This document shows positions 11,290-22,509 of a DNA stretch of 64,000 bases, in pieces. The DNA is taken from the NCBI GenBank assembly GCA_963920705.1, contig OY987226.1:15316501-15380500 (forward strand), written 5' to 3'. The position numbers were made by a program, and so were the translations under genes. The DNA comes from Odiellus spinosus (lineage: Eukaryota > Arthropoda > Arachnida > Opiliones > Phalangiidae). The first letter of the stretch is position 1; the number at the start of each line of letters is the position of its first letter. The notes below the pieces were generated by a model. The model was not told where the DNA came from. It was given only the letters and a program-made list of their open reading frames with translations, and ran no database searches.

Positions 11290-13440
11290 TATCTATATTT
11301 TAATATTGATGAGATCGAAATAGATTTTCAATAATATTACCGGAAAAATCGCTAAAAAAATCACAACAGTAAAAATAAAAATTTTGGAATAATTTTAAAC
11401 AAAAATTTCCCCGCAACGCAATATTACGTGATCACTCGTGCCTATTATAGAGCCTAGATGCGCTCTGGTATGCGCGTTTTAGATCAGAAGGTCCATAATT
11501 TCATACGAAAATTATCGTTAAGTTCCAAACCCAAACTACGTCATATATATCGTAAAAAAATTCATATTTAATTTTTTGGTATTTTAATTTTAAAGCTTTT
11601 AAAATAACGCATCAAATTTTGAATCAGGGCTACTAATAGTATGAAAATCCTAATAATATTTTCCCAAAAGCCTTCGAAAAAAATGGTGAAAGACTCAATC
11701 ACTTTAATTATATAATGAAAATTAATTATGTCCCCCTTTTTTTTATAAAAAAAAGGGGTCACACCTAATTGACCTTACGCATAAATAACTCCACGGTTAA
11801 TTCTAATTGACCTACATTCAGGGTTAATAGGGGTTAATAAAACAAAACGACTACTTAACTAAAACCAACCCGCTAATTTTTTTTATCGAAACAAAAACTT
11901 ATTTGGCGAAGCAAATTAATTTTCTTAATTAAATATTAAAACCAAAAACTAGGTTTTGATCAATAAACTAATTTTGTATTTTTACTAGAAGTACGGAACT
12001 TTCGTATCAAATTTTATTCGCGAGAACTTTACCGAAACTATTTTATTTCCTATGACGTTTAACATTATGTATTATTCCGCCACAGTGTTCGTTAACTTTA
12101 CGTCACTATTCGCGAAACCAAAAGATATACAGATCTCTCATTCATTTTCGGTAAAAAAGAATCCCCTAGAGATATACGTACAATAGAGAAGGAAGGGAAA
12201 TGAGAGAAAAACAAAATATGAATAATGAATTCAGGATACCATGGCTGGAGTTCCGAGCTCCATTAGGTCGCGATATTACGAGCTTAAAGAGGTAGTAACT
12301 AATTATTTTGAGGACCAAGAAAATATATGATTTGAACACAATCTAACTCGTTGTTTCGAGTACACAACGCCCCGTAGCTTAATACTATTAGCAAATGTAG
12401 TGATTCTGATTCGAGACACACTAGCGATCAGTCGGGGTAAATTCGGAAATCAGAAGCGCCAATCCCTAGAGAAATACCGGAGTTGGGAGGGAAGACAATA
12501 TAGGCAAGCGCGGCCCGCCTAAATTCCGTCATCTTTCGCTGCTCAAATTATCGTGGAAGAGTTCAAATCACTCGAGCCAGACAGGGGTGATGACTTTTTT
12601 GTTTAGTTTTAAGTGATGGGCTAGTACGTTTACCTGACTGATAGTCAGCTATACGGAGCGTTGTTTACTTTTATGGAATAAAGAGATAGACTTTTGATAT
12701 TGTCTTTAGCTATGATGTTGGTCAAAATGGGGTTTCATAATTTTCTAAATCGTCAGAGCCAAATCAGCCAATCAAAACATAGAACCACCCGTAATGTCGC
12801 GAACTTCTGATTTTGAGAATTACAATTTACAGTTGGGCTTTTTTTTACTTTATTTAGACTCAAAGCTCTTGGAAGGAACCCTGCTCCACTGCTCGTGTTA
12901 CTAACACTTTAATTCACGAAAGAAGTAAAAAAATAAAAAATAAAATAGGAAAAATAGGTCTTCCGAAATTAATTGGCTTCATTCCATAGAGTAAAAAAAG
13001 AAATTACATTGTACTATCTTTACGGGCATGAAATTGGATATTTGAGTTCACAAAGGGTTAATAATGGATGACCGCCAAAAATAAGGATAATCCTCACTCA
13101 AACAGTAGTAAGGATTCGGATCAACTAAATCTAGAATCGCACGCAGGACGTACTACGCCACTCTAACAAATTACAAAGCCATAGTAATGTTACATATATT
13201 ATGGGATATAATACATACCAACGTTTTTATTACACTAGTGTATATATTAACGTCACATGATGAAGCTAGGAGTATGATTGGAGGACTTCGTTGACTTTGT
13301 TATACGTAAAAAGAAAGGGCTAAAATTATTTGAAATAAGTTTAATTAAATAGAAACCCGGTTATGCCTTTGTTTTTGTATGAAATGTGTTTGATTTGTTA
13401 GAATTACACTTTGAGACGGACATAATGTGTCAGCGAATAA
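11290..13440. other. AT-rich non-coding DNA with one dispersed-repeat core
   Basis: No gene is recognised. The only item assigned is the core GTTTAACATTATGTATTATTCCG at 12056-12080, related to copies near 25363, 39778 and 58431. The rest is AT-rich sequence with short A/T tracts. Confidence 0.6.
12056..12080 (+). repeat. GTTTAACATTACGTATTAATGCG dispersed core, copy 1
   Basis: This is the most diverged of four copies of a ~23-bp core (others at 25363, 39778 and 58431). Here it reads GTTTAACATTATG followed by TATTATTCCGC. Similarity outside the core is weak. Confidence 0.45.
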
Positions 13441-13442
13441 AA

Positions 13443-13475
13443 TTAAAGGGAAACTTGGAGCTAAAAATGGAACAG
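13443..13475 (+). repeat. TTAAAGGGAAACTTGGAGC dispersed repeat head, copy 1
   Basis: A 33-bp segment beginning TTAAAGGGAAACTTGGAGC matches 28093-28125 with a single difference. Beyond it the two loci diverge quickly. The TTAA-plus-AGGGA beginning is shared with the TTAA-flanked elements at 35970, 37965 and 53040, suggesting it is the left end of another such family. No inverted right end was found. Confidence 0.6.
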
Positions 13476-14242
13476 CTTTTTAATTTAAAGTTTGGAACTT
13501 AATTTAACTTATTTTAATTATCAAAATCATTATGTAATTAAAGTTATGCTATCGTTTGGTTTCCAATCATTTCTAAGATGTAAATTATTCATTTTTTATT
13601 GGATTGTAACTTATAATATTATTTTCTATGGCATATGTATATAAATTTTGAAGAGTTTTTTAACCATCTTTCTAAAAATGTTACTCATTTAGTTTTCATG
13701 AAAAATCGATGTCAACAGCATTACATTGAAACAATAAAGTATTTTAAGTAAATTGGTAAACTATAAAAAAATTTACAAAAGTAGTATGGATCAGGGTGTA
13801 TCAATAACACCAGCAGGTGTTAAGGATAAATAAAAAAATAATAGGAAAAAACCCAAACCGGAAATGACGTAAGGAGCTTATATTTTCACGCGCATGCAGG
13901 ACGCCAAATCCACGCGAGCTCACCAAATCGAGATGGAATTGAATATGCCGGGCGAGAAGCGTTAGACCAAGGTTAGGCCTAACTGGTGTACAAAAAAAAA
14001 AACATTTCTCTTTTTCTCGCCCGCTATATAGGATCATTTTAGCATATTGGTTGGGGGGAAGATCCGAACGTATGGTGAATTTGTTTGTCAGTAGGATGGA
14101 GTAGCCTGCTCGAAGCCCCGAACCAGTGCTAGCGTTTGTACGTTTGTCGACGGGGGAGAACGCTCGCTCGCCTAATCCCCGAATAAAGCTTCCATGTCTG
14201 AGCGTCGAGCCGAATTTAAGCGGCTTATCAAAAAACCGAACT

Positions 14243-14256
14243 GGAGAGAGAGAGAG
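14243..14256. repeat. (GA)n microsatellite
   Basis: A short GA run continues as imperfect GATGAGATGAGAGG. It is paired 55 bp downstream with a CT run of opposite orientation (14309-14325), so the two can fold together. Confidence 0.8.
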
Positions 14257-14308
14257 ATGAGATGAGAGGAAAGAGTAGGTGGACGAAAGGGCGAGAAAAA
14301 CATCTAGG

Positions 14309-14325
14309 TTTCTCTCTCTCTCTCT
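14309..14325. repeat. (TC)n microsatellite
   Basis: An uninterrupted TC run, complementary to the GA run at 14243-14256. Confidence 0.8.
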
Positions 14326-14379
14326 TTGTTCGGGGTCACGACCCCCAAAAAACAAGACTACTATTTTCAAATCCTGCGG

Positions 14380-15225
14380 TTCCTTAAAAAAACAAGATGT
14401 ACTGCATTTTAAAAGTTAAAATTATTACAAAATTGATAAATTAGTGAAGTACGGGGAATTTTAGAGGAGTGAAATATTTTGAAATTTCAAAGTACATTTT
14501 ATAGTCTATGCAGGAGAAGAATTTTGAATTAAGTCTCCAAAGATAAATTTTTCAGCGTGTTTAACAAAGAACTTTAAAATTATATAAAGATTTTAATTTT
14601 TAATTTATTTTATATTTAAGCAAATAAAAATTCATATTTTGTTATATTTAAAGCTTGAAAAGGCGTTTATAGGCGAACCCCCTTTTCAATCCATTCAACA
14701 GAAATTTTGAATATACGGGTTTCAGAATATTACGAATATTTTCGAAGATTATTTTGAGTCTTTGTGGATCGATATTTTGAAATCGCAAAGATATTATAAT
14801 AATTTTCATAATGGGCTTAAAAAAAATTAATTAAAAATTCTAATTTCACAAAATTAATTATCTAGATTACCAAATATCATTCCTCTTATGATATTAGCTC
14901 AGACATAAATCCGTGCCCCCAAAAAAAAGGGCCGTCATACTTTTTATAGGAAGAAGAATAGGATGCCACGTGCTTTAATACCCTAGTTGCCTAATTGAAC
15001 TAGGCGCATGCGCACCATGGGGTTAATATAATTCTACACGGAGGGGTCGACTGAACTGAAGGTTCTGAAGCCATTTCCAAATTCCAATTAAACCCCAACA
15101 GTGCAGTTCATATATCGCTAAAAAATTCTATATTCAAGCTTCTCCCAACGTAGATAGTTATATTTTTCGCGTTAAATTTATCCCGAGTCTGAATATATTT
15201 TTGGGAGACGAGGGACATACGTGCC
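14380..15225. other. AT-rich non-coding DNA, no gene recognised
   Basis: No array, element end or protein-like frame was found. It is AT-rich up to about 14920, then of more mixed composition towards the GGTCC-rich pocket. Confidence 0.6.
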
Positions 15226-15229
15226 GGCT

Positions 15230-15395
15230 CATCTCCCGCTAGGAGGAGGACCCTAAGGACCCTAGAGGTCCCCCTTATCCTAGATCCGATTAAGTAAAGG
15301 TCCCCAAGACCCAGTAGGGGTCCGAACTGTAGCTCACCGTACCCCCGCGAAGGTCTATTAGGACCCCCAAACTGTAGGTCCTTATTCTATTTATG
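15230..15395. other. GGTCC/GGACC-rich GC pocket
   Basis: Within about 165 bp the words GGACCC and GGTCCC, or near variants, recur at least seven times in both orientations (for example AGGACCCTA at 15246 and 15255, GGTCCCC at 15299, GGGGTCC near 15317, GGACCCCC near 15360). The composition is far from the AT-rich surroundings. The spacing is irregular, so it is not a simple tandem repeat. It may be a decayed short-period repeat or a clustered binding site. Confidence 0.45.
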
Positions 15396-15576
15396 GTAGA
15401 CTAGGGAATGACACCCTGGACACCATGGGCTCATCCCTGGCCTGTAGCTTCAAACTAAGGTTCTCTGAATCACTGTGATGGAGTACCATGGATATTGAGA
15501 GACCCTTATACTGTTTAGTATTACTTCCATTTTGGGTTTATTTTTTTAATATAAAATCAAAGCTTCAGTACCATAC

Positions 15577-15810
15577 TAAAGGTACAGTATAGGATAGAGT
15601 AGATTGTAATTAAAGGGTTGGTGAAACATAATTTAAGTTAAAAGCTTAGGGGATTGCTTAATATTAACCTAATATAAAAAATATTAGGTCAAATGAGATT
15701 TTTTCATAAATAACCAATATTATACTTAAAGGTGCAGTGCAGGATATGTAGCGAGCGTAAGTAAAGGGTTAGTGAAATGTAATTTTAGTCATATTTGTGG
15801 ATTGATGCTT
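15577..15810 (+). repeat. Direct duplication of an ~84-bp unit
   Basis: TAAAGGTACAGTATAGGATA at about 15577 and TAAAGGTGCAGTGCAGGATA at about 15727 begin two similar segments. Each continues through GTAA(T/G)TAAAGGGTT(G/A)GTGAAA(C/T). The copies start 150 bp apart, with unrelated sequence between them containing an AATATTA-rich stretch. It is either a local duplication or two adjacent copies of one small element; the TTAAAGG start of the second is reminiscent of the TTAA-flanked elements. Confidence 0.6.
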
Positions 15811-15819
15811 GTGTATTTT

Positions 15820-17085
15820 CTCTATACTCAAAACCTACAATTTTTATGTTTGATAGAGAGGACTTAGCCATGCACTGATTGATTCAAAGTTAATTACAGT
15901 TAACATAATAATTATTAATATATCATCGTTAACTAGACATAAATTGATGCTTGAAATTTCATATAATTGAATTTAAATTAAAAAATCCTGTTCAGAATAA
16001 ATTTTAACAACTCACCATCCCTTTAATTCAAATAATAAAATTCTAAGAACTGTTATCCATGTAACTTACAAACCTACAAGGCTTCACACTCGCGGAATAT
16101 TTAATTTGGGATGCAAATTTTACCAAAATTCAATAAAATGAATAAAACCGGCTTTCGCAAGCATGCTACAAGAGTTTTCGTCGAATTAACCAGGGTAAGT
16201 TACGTCCGAAAACTTGTTGCCGTACGTCACGGGAAAAGTTTTTAACAAAAACGTACTTTTAAATTTAAATATGCAAATCTTTATAAATGGAGAAGCTGCC
16301 GAGCGCGGGCCTCGCGTGGATGATATAATCCCCATTTCACGGATAATCCCTTAAGTAAATTGGGATTACAGAATTAAAATCTAGGGGCCACGACCAACCC
16401 CGGGAACTTTCAGAAATAAATTTTTGGAAATTGAAATAAATTGAAATTCATATACATATTAAATGTTTGCTCAGGTTTCGGTGATGTAACGTCCAAATTT
16501 AACGTATATGGATTACCAATTGACGATTATATATTACCTATCAATCCTAGATTACATTTCTAGCCATTGTTTTAAAAGAAAAATTGTAATATTGATAAAA
16601 AAAACAAAGCAATATATTTATTTGTACTTATATTAAGAATTGCATTCTTTGAAGTAATGTAATTCCCATAGAAAATCTGTTTTTTTAATGTAAATGAATA
16701 TCCATTTGAAGATTATAAATCCGTTTATAATAAATCAAAGTTACTTTACCCCCAAAACGATTCGACGATTTAAAATATTGGTTACCTAATTCACAAGAAA
16801 AAACACTAGTACTACTTTATTTATATTGCGTTTAACATTAGATCACCATCCGCCTTAAGGTTAACAGTGATACCAAATATTTTAGAAACAATAGCGTACT
16901 TGTATTCTACCTTAAATAGATAGCTAATGAAATAAGGAATGTGTATTTGTTTAGGCTTAGATTTAGATAAGGCATACAGCTTATAGTGTATTACCATATA
17001 AAGATGAAAATTTAATATTTAGAAAGAACAATTCACAGGAATAAAATTGTTTGACTTTGTATATAATTTATTCCCAATGTATATT
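15820..17085. other. AT-rich non-coding DNA, no gene recognised
   Basis: No repeat array, RNA gene or protein-like frame was found in this stretch. Confidence 0.65.
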
Positions 17086-17090
17086 ATCAG

Positions 17091-17330
17091 TTGAAATTTT
17101 CAGCAGGTAGAAGCCTAGCTCCCATTCTATCTGCACGAATTGATTACAAGGGGATAAAGAGGAAAATAGCGTTTACACGCGCTAACAATCTGAACTTATT
17201 ATGAATACATATTGAATTTCACCCTAATTTGATAGCAGGCGCAAAGCTACGCTTCCTTTATATTTAAGTTAACATAAACAAGGATAACTGGTTGCTCATC
17301 TTTGCACGCGCAATCAAATACAGATGAAAT
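17091..17330 (+). repeat. Two solo units of the palindromic TTTCACCTTGATTTGGTAGCG family
   Basis: At 17214-17330 the unit begins GAATTTCACCCTAATTTGATA, continues GCAGGCGCAAAGCTACGCTTCC and ends GCGCAATCAAATACAGATGAAAT. Its ends are inverted relative to one another, as in the tandem units at 18346-19100. A truncated unit precedes it (17091-17195: CAGCAGGTAGAAGCCTAGCTC). They lie about 1 kb left of the tandem array, in the same orientation. Confidence 0.7.
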
Positions 17331-17438
17331 ATATATAAAATAGCGCGCGCGACGTTCGCGAGAAAGAAAAAAAAAAGCGGGAAAAAAAGGCGCGCGCGAT
17401 TTTCGTAAAGGAAAAAGGGCGGGAAAACGGCTCGCGCC

Positions 17439-17465
17439 AAAAAAAAAAAAAAAAAAAAAAAAAAA
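17439..17465. repeat. A27 homopolymer
   Basis: Twenty-seven consecutive A follow GC-rich CTCGCGCC. Two frames reading the other strand translate it as poly-Phe and are discarded. Confidence 0.9.
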
Positions 17466-17499
17466 GGAAAATTCAATTAGGTTCACATTGCCAAGTTTG

Positions 17500-18340
17500 A
17501 ACGAATAGAAATAGATCTTCTTCGGGGAAACTTTGAGCTACGCGCCGCCTGGGCTATATTTCAGCCAGGAAAGCTTAATATTAGAATCTTAGTGGAAAGG
17601 GGAAAAGCTGGGTAAATTGGAGGTAAGACTCTCGACAAACCAATTGCTTTGGTTGTATTCAATTTTGCATCTTGGATAAGGGATAAATGGGGGATGTATA
17701 GAATACGTAAAGGAGGTTTGATCCCTTTTTCCTAAGAAAACTAAAGTACACGTTCGTTTATAGAGAGGTAATGAAATGAAAGGCAGATGGAAACCAATGA
17801 TAAATGTAACAGACCATTCAGAAATATAGATTTCATTGTTTTTTAACGTAAATTTGTTGTTCAAAAAATTATAATGGCAATAATAATAATAATATTCAAT
17901 TTTCAATTTTCCCCAAAAATTTCCCATTTTTTTGTTCCCAAAACAAAAATTCCAGGTTTTATTTATTTGTAAGTCTCAATAAAACCCCTCTAAGCTTGAA
18001 AACGAAGTAAATACTATATATATCAAGAGTGTTTCACGTTTTTAGGGATTTCTGCGTTCCCTGGGTCTTAGCGAATGGGATGAGGGCTCCTAAACGAATT
18101 AAGAAAAGAGTAGGAAGCGATGGGAGACAAAACTTGGGAGCAAATGTCTTTCTTTTTTTCCTGGCCCTCTCTATGTTATAGTGGCGCATGAGCTTGATCT
18201 CTCGCTAGCGCGCCCGGGAACGGGTCGCTGTCGTTCTCAAGGGGAATCTGCTTAGATGGCTCAGAGAAAAATCCCCAAATCCGAAGACTTTTTTTTTTCT
18301 CAATTCTTTCCACGAGTACGCGATACTCTTATTCCTATAA
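17500..18340. other. Non-coding DNA, no gene recognised
   Basis: A 112-codon minus-strand frame (17589-17927) ends in simple AAT repeats at its 5' part and shows no family motif. A GC-richer patch with CGCGCCCGGG lies at about 18205. Nothing else was found. Confidence 0.6.
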
Positions 18341-18345
18341 CATTC

Positions 18346-19100
18346 TCAATTTCACCTTGATTTGGTAGCGGGCGTAAAGCCGCAGACCCTTTTTTACTCC
18401 TAAATAAACAAATCATAGAAATATCGACCGAACAAGATCCGCACGCGCTGCCAAATCAATATGAAACTGAAAATATATTCAATTTCACCTTGATTTGGTA
18501 GCAGGGGAGAAGCTAGGCTCCCTTTTATTCCTAAATAAACAAATCATCGACATAATGACTGAACAAGTTTAGCGCGCGCTGCCAAATCAATATGAAACTG
18601 CCTATACATTCAATTTCACCTTGGTTTGGTAGCGCGTGAGAAGGGAACCTTCCCTTTAATCCCTATAAGTATATAAGGCATAGATATAATGGATGGACAA
18701 GCTTTGCTCGCGCTGCTAAATCAAAATGAAATATTAAATTTCACCTCAATTTTGATCCACGTGAAGAGTTAGGCTCCCATTTGTCTCAAAGTAAACAAAT
18801 CATATATAAACTGCCTCAACAGGCTTTTCTCGCGCTACCAAATCAAGATGATTTGTATCTCCTTGATTTGTCAGTACGAACGAAACTGGTCTCGCGCTAC
18901 ACATTTTATTCGCGCGCTTTGATCCACGTGCTCTTAAATAAATTTCATCTTTATTTAGTAGTAGGCTCGAAGCTTGGCTTCTTCAATTTCTGAGCATAAA
19001 ACAAATCATTGAAATAATAGCTGAGCCTAGCTTGTGTACGCGCTGCAAATTCAAGGTAACATATACAATGTAATATATTTCACCTTAGGTTTGAAGCACG
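18346..19100 (+). repeat. Tandem array of palindromic ~130-bp units
   Basis: Units begin CAATTTCACCTTGATTTGGT at about 18346, 18478 and 18611, with diverged starts near 18736, 18941 and 19077. Each runs through a GTAAAGC/GAGAAGC-like segment and (A)TAAACAAATCAT, and ends CGCGCTGCCAAATCAATATG followed by AAACTG. The start and end of each unit are inverted relative to one another (TTTCACCTTGATTTGGTAGCG against TTTCATATTGATTTGGCAGCG), so every unit can form a hairpin. Single related copies occur at 17214, 29575, 38794 and 48335. The array therefore looks like a small inverted-repeat element that was tandemly amplified. Confidence 0.85.
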
Positions 19101-19559
19101 AGGAAACCTAAATTGTTCGTTATATGAAGCCATAAATGTCTTTGCGTTTTTCTTTATACGCCTCTCTACGCACGATCCCAATAGGAGCTATTTTATCGTT
19201 TTTCCCGCCAATTTGCTAAAAGCAAAAGTTTTACCCCGAAAAGGCTTAACGAGTTATTAAACGTAAGAGCTAGAAAGGGTTGCTTGGAATACATTCTTGG
19301 GATTCGAATATAGGTTATTGTATAAGAAGAGTTTTTATTGCCATTTTACTGTATCAATAGCAATTTCTTAAAAAATTAAGAAATTTATTTTGCTTTTTTA
19401 CGGTACCGGCAATCAAAATATCTATATTATTCTTTGTTAATTCGTGTCAATTAGATTAGTTAATCGAATATTATAAATTAAAAGCACAAAAGAAAATTAA
19501 GATATACTAGGGTTGGATATTTAGTAGGTTTTTTTGTCGAATAAGAATTGACTGAAAAT

Positions 19560-20030
19560 TTCAAGTCTCAAATTCACAGCTACTAGATTATGACTTCAAG
19601 TAAGATTTTGGAAATTTTATAGAGATTTCAAAATTTTCCGAGATTTGTTAATCTCAAAATCTAGTACAAATGTCAAGATTATAGATTTTAAACTGAAACT
19701 TGCAGATTCTAAGATGATATTTGTAGATTTTAAATTGACATTTCGTCAATTTTGTCTCGATTAGAGAATTTTTAAACATTAAACACATTGATTTCAGTCG
19801 AGATATCGAGAATGTAATCAAAGATTTGGTATTTCGAGTTTTAGGGGGGAATCTGGAGCAAAATTTCAATATTTTAAAAGTTACAGATTTTAAGATGATT
19901 TTTATAGATTTTAAATAGAGATTTAAACAATTTGGAGAAGATTTGAGGATATTGAGCCGTTGATTCCATTCTAGTAATCTCAAGTGAAGATTTGCGATTT
20001 CAAGATTTTAAAGAGAGATTTTGGACAAAG
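19560..20030. repeat. Degenerate AGATTTTAAAT-rich repeats with a 180-bp direct duplication
   Basis: The segment 19701-19742 (GCAGATTCTAAGATGATATT continuing to AGATTTTAAATTGACATTT) recurs at 19881-19922 (ACAGATTTTAAGATGATTTT continuing to AGATTTTAAATAGAGATTT). Shorter AGATTT and GAGATTT words fill the region. A 109-codon frame here is a by-product of the repeat. Confidence 0.6.
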
Positions 20031-20039
20031 TGTACGAAA

Positions 20040-21800
20040 TTTGGAAGAAAACTAAAACCATTTTTTATTAGTTAATTAAAATTAATATTAAACTTTCGTC
20101 ATATACTTTAATTTTAATATCGAGTACAATATGACCTTGTACTTTTTCTCAAACCTTTATATATACTTAGTAATTTCTTAAGACCTAAGCTTATAGTTTA
20201 TTACAACGATAAATAACTTCATTTTCTAAATGGTAGCCTCTCTTATACGTAACCTTAATAACTCTTACGATTCCAAAACCCTGACCATATGTATGCTTTC
20301 CCCCCAAAAGAAAATAAATCTTTCTTAGAAATCGACCCTAATAGACAAAAATTTCTTATATATATTATATATATACCATAGCTACTATGCCTAGGCATTA
20401 TTAGTTTTCTTTAAGCCTCGCGCAGTAGAGCCTGAACCTTATACCAAGGCAAAAGGAGAGTTAATATAAGAGACAAAATAGATGGACGCTAAACTAATAA
20501 ACATCCACTTCATAATAAGGAAAAGTGAAAGAAAAAAAATTACATTAGGCCTAGGAGTAATATATTGGACACTAGATAAATCACTCGCCCTAATATGAAC
20601 CTGGATAAGTAGAAAGACCTGCATATATGACATTAAACTCTGATAACCAAAACTTAAATTATGCATCAATAAAAATGCCTATTATCTCACTCGAAATGTT
20701 CATGGAAAGATTACGAATAAAGTAGAAGTTAGAAAAGGGGGTGGATTTAAAAGAATCCTTTCACCTTTCATCTTTCCTTTCCCCTTTAGAACTTCGCTTC
20801 ATTAAGCGCGGTTTCGTGAATACGTGTTATATATATTCGCCGAGACTTTGAAGTTGAAATTTTTGACAAGCGCGCGCCAAGAAAAATAAAAAAAAATGTC
20901 TTTGATAAGAGAGAGAGAGAATATAATAGGAAGAATGAAGCAATGGGGAGGGAAAGTGGGGGTTGGCATGACAACCAAAGTAAACGATCGCTTCGTCAAG
21001 ACTCGCGCCAAAACAAAAGCGCGCGCCAAAAATGCACGAAGAGAAAAGCGCGAGCGCTCTACAGAGAGAAAGAGTGTGTTTTTCTACTTCTTGTAATTGA
21101 CCGTCAGAGATAATCTTAAAGAGAAGGAAGCTTTCTTATCTTCGCTTTAGGCCTTGGCAAAGCAACGTATACGCAGTTTCTTTCCTCTATAGGGAGCTCG
21201 AAAGAGCGCGGCATCAATCTATCTTTTTCTTTCTTTTTTTTTGCTTTCTCATTTTCCTACGCTAATGGAAGTATAAGAATATAAGAGGGAAATTTGCTCG
21301 CACAGCTGATGCGGCCTTTTATCTTAAAGGATAACCGCGCGCGCGAGCGTAGCAAAGCCAAGCAGAGCGGGGTCAACCAGGGCTACGTTTAAGAATACGT
21401 GTATATATGTATCTTAGGCCTAACGCACGGTATACGCCGCTTTGAATGATGTTCGGCTAAAGTATACAAGAGACTTTAGAATTTAATTTTATGTACATAG
21501 TATATATAAATATGTTTTTGTTTTATATACTTACGCACGCGCGCAAAAAAAATTAAATTATAGGAAATAATCTGTCAGCAAAAATACATACACAGTTAAG
21601 TTATATTTCAGGGGTAAACTACGTAATGTATTTTCAATATGAATCCTTTAAAAGTGTTTTACCATTCGCGCTTAGGTGTGCATGATAAAACGTACCACCA
21701 GGGGCTAGTTTAAAATTTTATAATTATAATTTTAAAAGTATATGTTGGTTATTGAAAATTAATTTTAAAAATATTAATTAAATTAGAACGGTGTGTACAA
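20040..21800. other. Non-coding DNA with CGCG-rich patches
   Basis: No gene is recognised. Overlapping open frames of 62-75 codons on both strands around 20786-21096 sit in a patch rich in GCGCGC and GAGAGA and have no family motifs. A second CpG-rich patch lies at about 21340-21360. AT-dinucleotide stretches occur near 20355-20375. Confidence 0.55.
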
Positions 21801-21806
21801 AATTTG

Positions 21807-22500
21807 TTTTACTGTGCACCAAAAATTAATTTTACTGTGCACCAAAAATTAATTTTACTGTGCACCAAAAATTAATTTTACTGTGCACCAAAAATTAATT
21901 TTACTGTGCACCAAAAATTAATTTTACTGTGCAGAAAATATTAATTTTACTGTGCAGAAAATATTAATTTTACTGTGCAGAAAATATTAATTTTACTGTG
22001 CAGAAAATATTAATTTTACTGTGCAGAAAATATTAATTTTACTGTGCAGAAAATATTAATTTTACTGTGCAGAAAATATTAATTTTACTGTGCAGAAAAT
22101 ATTAATTTTACTGTGCAGAAAATATTAATTTTACTGTGCAGAAAATATTAATTTTACTGTCCACAAAATATTAAATTTATTGTGAAAATAAATATTTTAA
22201 CTGTGCACAAAATATTTTACTGTGCAAAAATATTTTACTGTGCAAAAATATTTTCCTGTGCAAAAATATTTTCCTGTGCAAAAATATTTTCCTGTGCAAA
22301 AAATAAATATTTTACTGTGCACAAAAATAAATTTTTCTGTGCAGAAAATAAATATTTTACTGTGCACAAAAATAAATATTTTATTGTGCAGAAAATAATT
22401 ATTTTACTGTGCACAAAAATAAATATTTTATTGTGCAGAAAATAATTATTTTACTGTGCACAAAATTTTTTTTATTGTGCAAAACATAAATATTTTGATG
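21807..22500 (+). repeat. 23-bp minisatellite in two homogeneous blocks plus degenerate tail
   Basis: Five units TTTTACTGTGCACC + AAAAATTAA start every 23 bp from 21807. Ten units with CAGAAAATATTAA in place of CACCAAAAATTAA start every 23 bp from 21922. From 22152 the units become irregular (about 18-25 bp) but keep ACTGTGCA(C/A)AAAATA. The sharp switch between two internally identical blocks indicates separate local amplifications. An 87-codon frame at 22182-22445 is a translation of the tail (repeated Lys-Ile-Phe-Cys-Ala) and not a gene. Confidence 0.95.
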
Positions 22501-22509
22501 TACACAAAA

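Larger units (their letters stand above)
13801..14370 (-). other. Longest open frame (189 codons), probably not a gene
   Basis: An ATG-started minus-strand frame stays open for 189 codons in a locally GC-richer patch. Much of it is translated simple sequence: GA and CT microsatellites give Arg-Glu and Ser-Leu repeats, and an A-run near 13990-14000 gives Phe-Phe-Phe. A hydrophobic tail (FFPIIFLFIL) is encoded near the C-terminus, but no domain, signal peptide plus mature protein layout, or family motif is recognisable. It could hide an exon of an unknown gene; I think a chance frame is more likely. Confidence 0.15.

Noticed and set aside
17247..17486. 79- and 70-codon frames beginning with a long Phe run (signal-peptide-like)
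   Set aside because: The Phe run is the A27 homopolymer read on the other strand; both frames are artefacts.
22182..22445. 87-codon plus-strand open frame with Lys-Ile-Phe-Cys-Ala repeats
   Set aside because: It is the translation of the degenerate tail of the 23-bp minisatellite; the periodicity is in the DNA and the unit length is not kept to multiples of three.
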